Assembly: GCA_050741255.1 (NCBI GenBank)
Contig: JBOIEQ010000173.1
Span: 1 to 8,776 of the forward strand
Length of the DNA stretch: 8,776 nt
Direction of reading: 5' to 3'
From: CAZXNF01 sp050741255
GTDB taxonomy: Bacteria > Pseudomonadota > Gammaproteobacteria > Burkholderiales > SG8-41
Part shown: in pieces, positions 6,223 to 8,776 of the stretch
Layout of the letters: every line of letters starts with the position of its first letter
Numbering within the stretch: position 1 is the stretch's first letter
The notes under the pieces: model-generated
The model's input: the letters and a program-made list of their open reading frames with translations, nothing else
What the model was told of the DNA's origin: nothing
Databases searched by the model: none
Translations under genes and position numbers: made by a program

Positions 6223-6570
6223 ATGTTTGGTCTATTTCGACGAAAACCAAAGTACACCGGGGAGCAGATTCTTGCGCAACTGGGCCGCGCCGCGGGTGGA
6301 ATAGTCTCTGCGGCAGAGGAGTCCGGTGACGTCATGATCGGACTAAAGGGCGCGGCTGTTGTTGCTGCGATGATCAAGGAAGCAGACCGCTGCTTCGGGA
6401 TCACGGTGCAGCCAGAAACGATCTTTGCCCACTTTGTCGCGGTGATTCAAGAGCAAGACCTAGCGAAGATGGCTGAGATGACGAAAGAAATGGCCAACGC
6501 CCTTCAGAAAGTCGAAGGCCCTCTTCACCGAGGCGGACTCATTCATTTTTGGTTTAAGGGATACAACTGA
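6223..6570 (+). CDS. Small unrecognised protein, 115 residues
   Basis: I do not recognise this gene. The protein begins MFGLFRRKPK, a short hydrophobic-basic leader that could lie on a membrane surface. A mostly helical body follows, with a Gly/Ala-rich stretch (about 24-54, including GLKGAAVVAAMIKEADRCFG) and a charged, Met-rich helix (about 75-99, KMAEMTKEMANALQKVEG). It ends HRGGLIHFWFKGYN. There is one Cys (C53) and no clear transmembrane helix or catalytic motif. The start is well supported: AAGGAA at 6212-6217 lies 5 nt before the ATG. It lies 36 bp after the other small gene on the same strand, so they probably form a pair. An exact inverted copy of the 12-bp motif found before the first gene sits 11 bp after this stop codon. 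Composition is lower in GC than flanking genes (35 of 60 at 6361-6420). Confidence 0.65.
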   Translation: MFGLFRRKPKYTGEQILAQLGRAAGGIVSAAEESGDVMIGLKGAAVVAAMIKEADRCFGITVQPETIFAHFVAVIQEQDLAKMAEMTKEMANALQKVEGPLHRGGLIHFWFKGYN

Positions 6571-6581
6571 CAGGTTTCACG

Positions 6582-6593
6582 GTGATGGCTAAC
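6582..6593 (+). repeat. 12-bp inverted match to the motif before the small gene pair
   Basis: GTGATGGCTAAC here is the exact reverse complement of GTTAGCCATCAC at 5934-5945, so the two small genes are enclosed by a perfect 12-bp inverted repeat. The motif also repeats in direct orientation at 5832-5845 with a 3-bp insertion. In a cassette reading this would be the left box of a second attC whose right box should lie 50-130 bp downstream. The only GTT there is GTTATTC at 6674-6680, which pairs only at TAAC, so such a site would be degenerate. Confidence 0.5.
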
Positions 6594-6627
6594 AACACGC
6601 CGCACACGGACGAAGGGAACCCGCGGA

Positions 6628-6682
6628 GTCAGACACACGGCTATTCTGCGCAACCCGTGGTGTCAGCCACACGGTTATTCTG
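6628..6682 (+). repeat. 21-bp direct repeat, 19 of 21 identical
   Basis: The segments 6628-6648 and 6662-6682 share GTCAG, then CACACGG, then TATTCTG, and differ only at the 6th and 14th base; the period is 34 bp. They lie between the last small gene and the convergent Bug gene. The second copy is followed by CTGAC (6685-6689), complementary to its own GTCAG, so a small stem is possible. No T-run terminator is present in the 134-bp gap 6571-6704. The function is unknown; remnants of a mobile repeat are possible. Confidence 0.6.
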
Positions 6683-6704
6683 AACTGACGGCTCGCATCG
6701 TGTC

Positions 6705-7673
6705 CTACTCCTTCTCGATCCCCGCCGCCGCCATCAGCTTGCCGAGCAGCGCGCTTTCCGTGCGCGTATAGGCGCGCAGGTCCACCGGCGAGCCGCCGAC
6801 GAGTTCCAGTCCCAGGTCGTTCAGCCGCCGTTTCGATTCCGGCACGTTCAGCGCGGCGGTGACGTCGCGGTTCAACTGCTCGACCAGCGCCGCCGGCAGG
6901 CCGGGCGGGGCGTAAAGCGCCAGCCAGCTCGTCAGCTCGAATCCCGGATAGATGCTCGCGAGGGTCGGCACGCCCGGCATGGCCGCCGACGGCTGCGCGG
7001 TCGTCACCCCCAGTGCGCGCAGCTTGCCGGCCTGCACGAAGGGCAGGGCGCCGAGCACGCTGTTGAAGTTGACCGGCACCTGGCCGCTCAGGATGTCCAC
7101 GGTGGCGGACGATCCTCCCTTGTAAGGCACGTGCGTGAGCCGGATGCCGGCGCGGGATTCCAGCAGCACCATCGCAAGGTGCTGGATGCCGCCGACGCCG
7201 GAGGTGGCGTAGGAAAGCTGGCCCGGATTCTTCTTCGCCAGCGCCACGAATTCGGGAATGGTTTTCGCGGGCAGCGAAGGATGGATTACCAGCACGAGGC
7301 TGGACGTGGACAGCAGTGAGACGGGCGTCAGGTCGCGGTCGAAGTCGTACAGCACGGTCTTCCGCAGATGCGGGTAGGCGGTGATGGGACCGCTGTTGGT
7401 GACGAGCAGGGTGTAGCCGTCGGGCGGCGATTTCACCACGACCTGGGTGCCCAGCGCACCGCCGGCCCCCGCGCGGTTGTCGACGACGACCTGCTGGCCC
7501 CAGATCGCCGTGAGATTCTGCGCCGCGATGCGTGCGACCGTATCGACCGGACCGCCGGCGGCGTAAGCGACCACGATGCGGACGGGCTTCGCCGGGAAGG
7601 GCTGGGCCGGCGAAGGCGCAGCTACCAACATCATGGCCGCGCCTGCCAGCGCGGCGGCCGGAAGACATTTCAT
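6705..7673 (-). CDS. Bug-family (TctC-like) periplasmic solute-binding protein
   Basis: The 322-residue protein has a signal peptide (basic K2, hydrophobic core to about residue 19, likely cleavage after SPA at 21-23). It also has the family hallmarks: PAKPVRIVVAYAAGGPVD (28-44) with the ligand-loop Asp D44, VVVDNRAGAGGALGT (61-75), PPDGYT (82-87) and HVPYKG (180-185). Bug proteins are two-lobed receptors that bind carboxylates or related small molecules in the periplasm, some feeding TctAB transporters and many being orphans. The start ATG at 7673 follows a GAGGAAG (complement of 7678-7684); the frame is open much further upstream but that part overlaps the next Bug gene. It is the last of at least three consecutive Bug genes, 26 bp after its upstream neighbour, and no TctA/TctB gene is visible. 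The ligand cannot be predicted from sequence alone. Confidence 0.93.
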   Translation of the reverse strand: MKCLPAAALAGAAMMLVAAPSPAQPFPAKPVRIVVAYAAGGPVDTVARIAAQNLTAIWGQQVVVDNRAGAGGALGTQVVVKSPPDGYTLLVTNSGPITAYPHLRKTVLYDFDRDLTPVSLLSTSSLVLVIHPSLPAKTIPEFVALAKKNPGQLSYATSGVGGIQHLAMVLLESRAGIRLTHVPYKGGSSATVDILSGQVPVNFNSVLGALPFVQAGKLRALGVTTAQPSAAMPGVPTLASIYPGFELTSWLALYAPPGLPAALVEQLNRDVTAALNVPESKRRLNDLGLELVGGSPVDLRAYTRTESALLGKLMAAAGIEKE

Positions 7674-7699
7674 CCTGCTTCCTCTTTCACGGCATCCGC

Positions 7700-8653
7700 T
7701 CAATCGCCGCGAATGTTGTTGTCCTTGATGACCCTCGCCCACTTGCCGAGGTCGGTCTTCACTAGCGCACGCAATTGTTCGGAGGTCCCGCCCACCGGTT
7801 CCGCGCCGTCGAACGCAAGGCGCTTCGCGACGTCCGGATGCTGCACGGCGCTGACGATTTCCCGGTTGAGGCGGTCCACGATCGCCGGCGGCGTGCGCGC
7901 GGGCACGAAGACCGCATACCACTGCGAGACTTCGTAGCCCGGGATGCCCGCCTCGGCCACCGTCGGCAGGTCCGGCTGGGCCTTTGCCCGCGTCGCGCCG
8001 CTGACCGCGAGCGCCCGCAACCGCTGCGAGCGCGCGTGGGGCAGTGCGGAGACGATGCTGGCGAAGGCCATCTGCACCTGTCCGCCGATCAGGTCGGGAT
8101 AGGCGGCGCCCATGCCCTTGTACGGCACATGGACGGCCTTGATGCCGGCCGCGGAATTCATCAGTTCGGTGGCGAGGTGGATTAGGCTGCCCTGGCCCGC
8201 CGAGGCGTAACTCAGCTTGGTGGAATTCGCCTTGGCGTAGGCGACCAGTTCGCCGACGGACTTCACCGGCAGCGCGGGGTTCACGAGCAGCACGTACGAG
8301 GTGGTCGTGGCCTGGGACACGGGCACGAAGTCGCGCAGCACGTCGTAGCGCGAGGGATACATGAGCGGGCGGATCACGGAGCTCGCGCTGAACATGGCGA
8401 TCGTGTAGCCGTCCGGCGCGGCCTGCATCGCCAGCTCGGCGCCCAGCGCGCCGCCGGCGCCGCCGCGGTTGTCGACCACTACGCTGTAGCCGAGTTGCTC
8501 CGACAGCTTGACCGCGAGCGCCCGCGCGACCACGTCGAAGCCGCCGCCCGCGGCATCCGGCAGGATCAGCCGGATCGGCTTGCCCGGATAGGGCTGGGCC
8601 TGTGCCGCAGAGACGGCCAGCAGGAACGCCATGCAACACCATTGCTTCGCCAT
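7700..8653 (-). CDS. Bug-family (TctC-like) periplasmic solute-binding protein, second copy
   Basis: The 317-residue product starts MAKQWCCMAFLLAVSAAQAQ, a signal peptide with probable cleavage after AQA (17-19). Family motifs follow: GKPIRLILPDAAGGGFD (24-40) with D40, VVVDNRGGAGGALGA (58-72), PDGYT (80-84) and HVPYKG (175-180). The start at 8653 is preferred over the in-frame ATG at 8683 because a strong AAGGAGG (complement of 8661-8667) lies 7 nt upstream and the signal peptide then begins normally. The binding-loop residues after AAGG differ from the neighbouring copy (GFD here, PVD there), and so do the mid regions, so the two are diverged paralogues and probably differ in ligand. The gene lies between two other Bug genes with gaps of 26 and 42 bp, consistent with one transcript. 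The C6-C7 pair in the signal peptide is not a lipobox. Confidence 0.93.
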   Translation of the reverse strand: MAKQWCCMAFLLAVSAAQAQPYPGKPIRLILPDAAGGGFDVVARALAVKLSEQLGYSVVVDNRGGAGGALGAELAMQAAPDGYTIAMFSASSVIRPLMYPSRYDVLRDFVPVSQATTTSYVLLVNPALPVKSVGELVAYAKANSTKLSYASAGQGSLIHLATELMNSAAGIKAVHVPYKGMGAAYPDLIGGQVQMAFASIVSALPHARSQRLRALAVSGATRAKAQPDLPTVAEAGIPGYEVSQWYAVFVPARTPPAIVDRLNREIVSAVQHPDVAKRLAFDGAEPVGGTSEQLRALVKTDLGKWARVIKDNNIRGD

Positions 8654-8695
8654 GCGATTGCCTCCTTCGGTGCGGCAGGACATGCCGGCAGCCGG

Positions 8696-8776
8696 CTAGT
8701 CCGCCTTGAGGCCGGTCGCCTTGACGACGCCGATCCAGCGCTTCACCTCGCTCTGGATGAATGCCTCGAACTGGGC
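8696..8776 (-). CDS. C-terminal end of a third Bug-family binding protein (cut by window end)
   Basis: Only the last 26 codons are visible on the minus strand, reading AQFEAFIQSEVKRWIGVVK followed by ATGLKAD and a TAG stop at 8696-8698. This is the typical closing helix of Bug/TctC proteins (Phe-x-x-Phe, then acidic/basic residues, a Trp, and a VVKA-type ending). The following Bug gene starts 42 bp downstream. The rest lies beyond the window, so completeness cannot be judged. The identification rests on the C-terminal pattern plus the two adjacent family members. Confidence 0.75.
   Translation of the reverse strand, partial: AQFEAFIQSEVKRWIGVVKATGLKAD

Larger units (their letters stand above)
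5819..6690. other. Low-GC islet with two small unknown genes, cassette-like
   Basis: Base composition changes sharply here. Bases 6001-6060 and 6121-6180 have 29 and 27 G/C of 60, against 48 of 60 at 4501-4560 in the neighbouring enzyme gene. Codons such as ATA, CTA and GTA appear that neighbouring genes avoid. The islet carries two short plus-strand genes, a bulged hairpin upstream of the first (5832-5944), and a matching motif just after the second (6582-6593). It separates the enzyme genes from the Bug array. It is probably acquired DNA; the boundaries are approximate and set by composition and repeats. Confidence 0.5.

Noticed and set aside
5934..6593. Insertion sequence with 12-bp terminal inverted repeats
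   Set aside because: Neither small gene resembles a transposase and no target-site duplication is visible next to the repeats, so an IS call is not supported.
7674..8642. A 645-codon fusion of the first Bug gene with upstream sequence
   Set aside because: The extra part is out of frame with the second Bug gene, which has all its motifs. The ATG at 7673 has a ribosome site and starts a signal peptide.
1..8776. CRISPR array, tRNA or rRNA genes
   Set aside because: No regularly spaced identical repeats and no tRNA or rRNA sequence features were seen on either strand.

Overview
The window is GC-rich DNA from a probable betaproteobacterium, most like Burkholderiales. The evidence is codon use that is strongly G/C at third positions, a tandem set of Bug-type (TctC-like) periplasmic binding proteins, and the MmgE/PrpD, mandelate racemase-like and ketopantoate reductase-like enzymes that often accompany them. 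This assignment is inference from gene content; there is no rRNA or other phylogenetic marker here.

Layout. (1) Positions 2-2213, plus strand: the end of an export operon. It holds the 3' part of a periplasmic adaptor (HlyD/RND type), an intergenic imperfect inverted repeat built from GGGGTGAG units, and a second membrane-anchored adaptor with a cytoplasmic GAF-like domain. (2) Positions 2218-3570, minus strand: an MmgE/PrpD family protein that converges tail-to-tail with the adaptor gene (4 bp between stops). (3) Positions 3571-3678: a divergent promoter region with a perfect 7-7-7 dyad that looks like an operator. (4) Positions 3679-5750, plus strand: a two-gene unit, an enolase-superfamily (mandelate racemase-like) enzyme and a 2-dehydropantoate 2-reductase-family enzyme. 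(5) Positions about 5819-6690: an islet of visibly lower GC with two small unrecognised genes. It is bracketed by copies of a TGATGGCTAAC motif in an arrangement resembling integron attC recombination sites. (6) Positions 6705-8776, minus strand: three consecutive Bug solute-binding protein genes, the third cut by the window end.

How the genes may work together. The MmgE/PrpD gene and the enolase/reductase pair share a divergent control region, so they probably serve one catabolic pathway for a hydroxy or branched carboxylic acid. The Bug proteins are plausible carboxylate-binding partners, but the islet separates them from the enzymes and no TctA/TctB membrane subunit is visible. Both catabolic enzymes depart from the usual active-site signatures of their families, so the substrate cannot be named.

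The most unusual item is the low-GC islet: two unknown genes immediately flanked by an exact 12-bp inverted repeat, with a third bulged copy upstream that folds with the left repeat into an attC-like hairpin. It may be a relic gene cassette, but no integrase and no intact second attC are visible.
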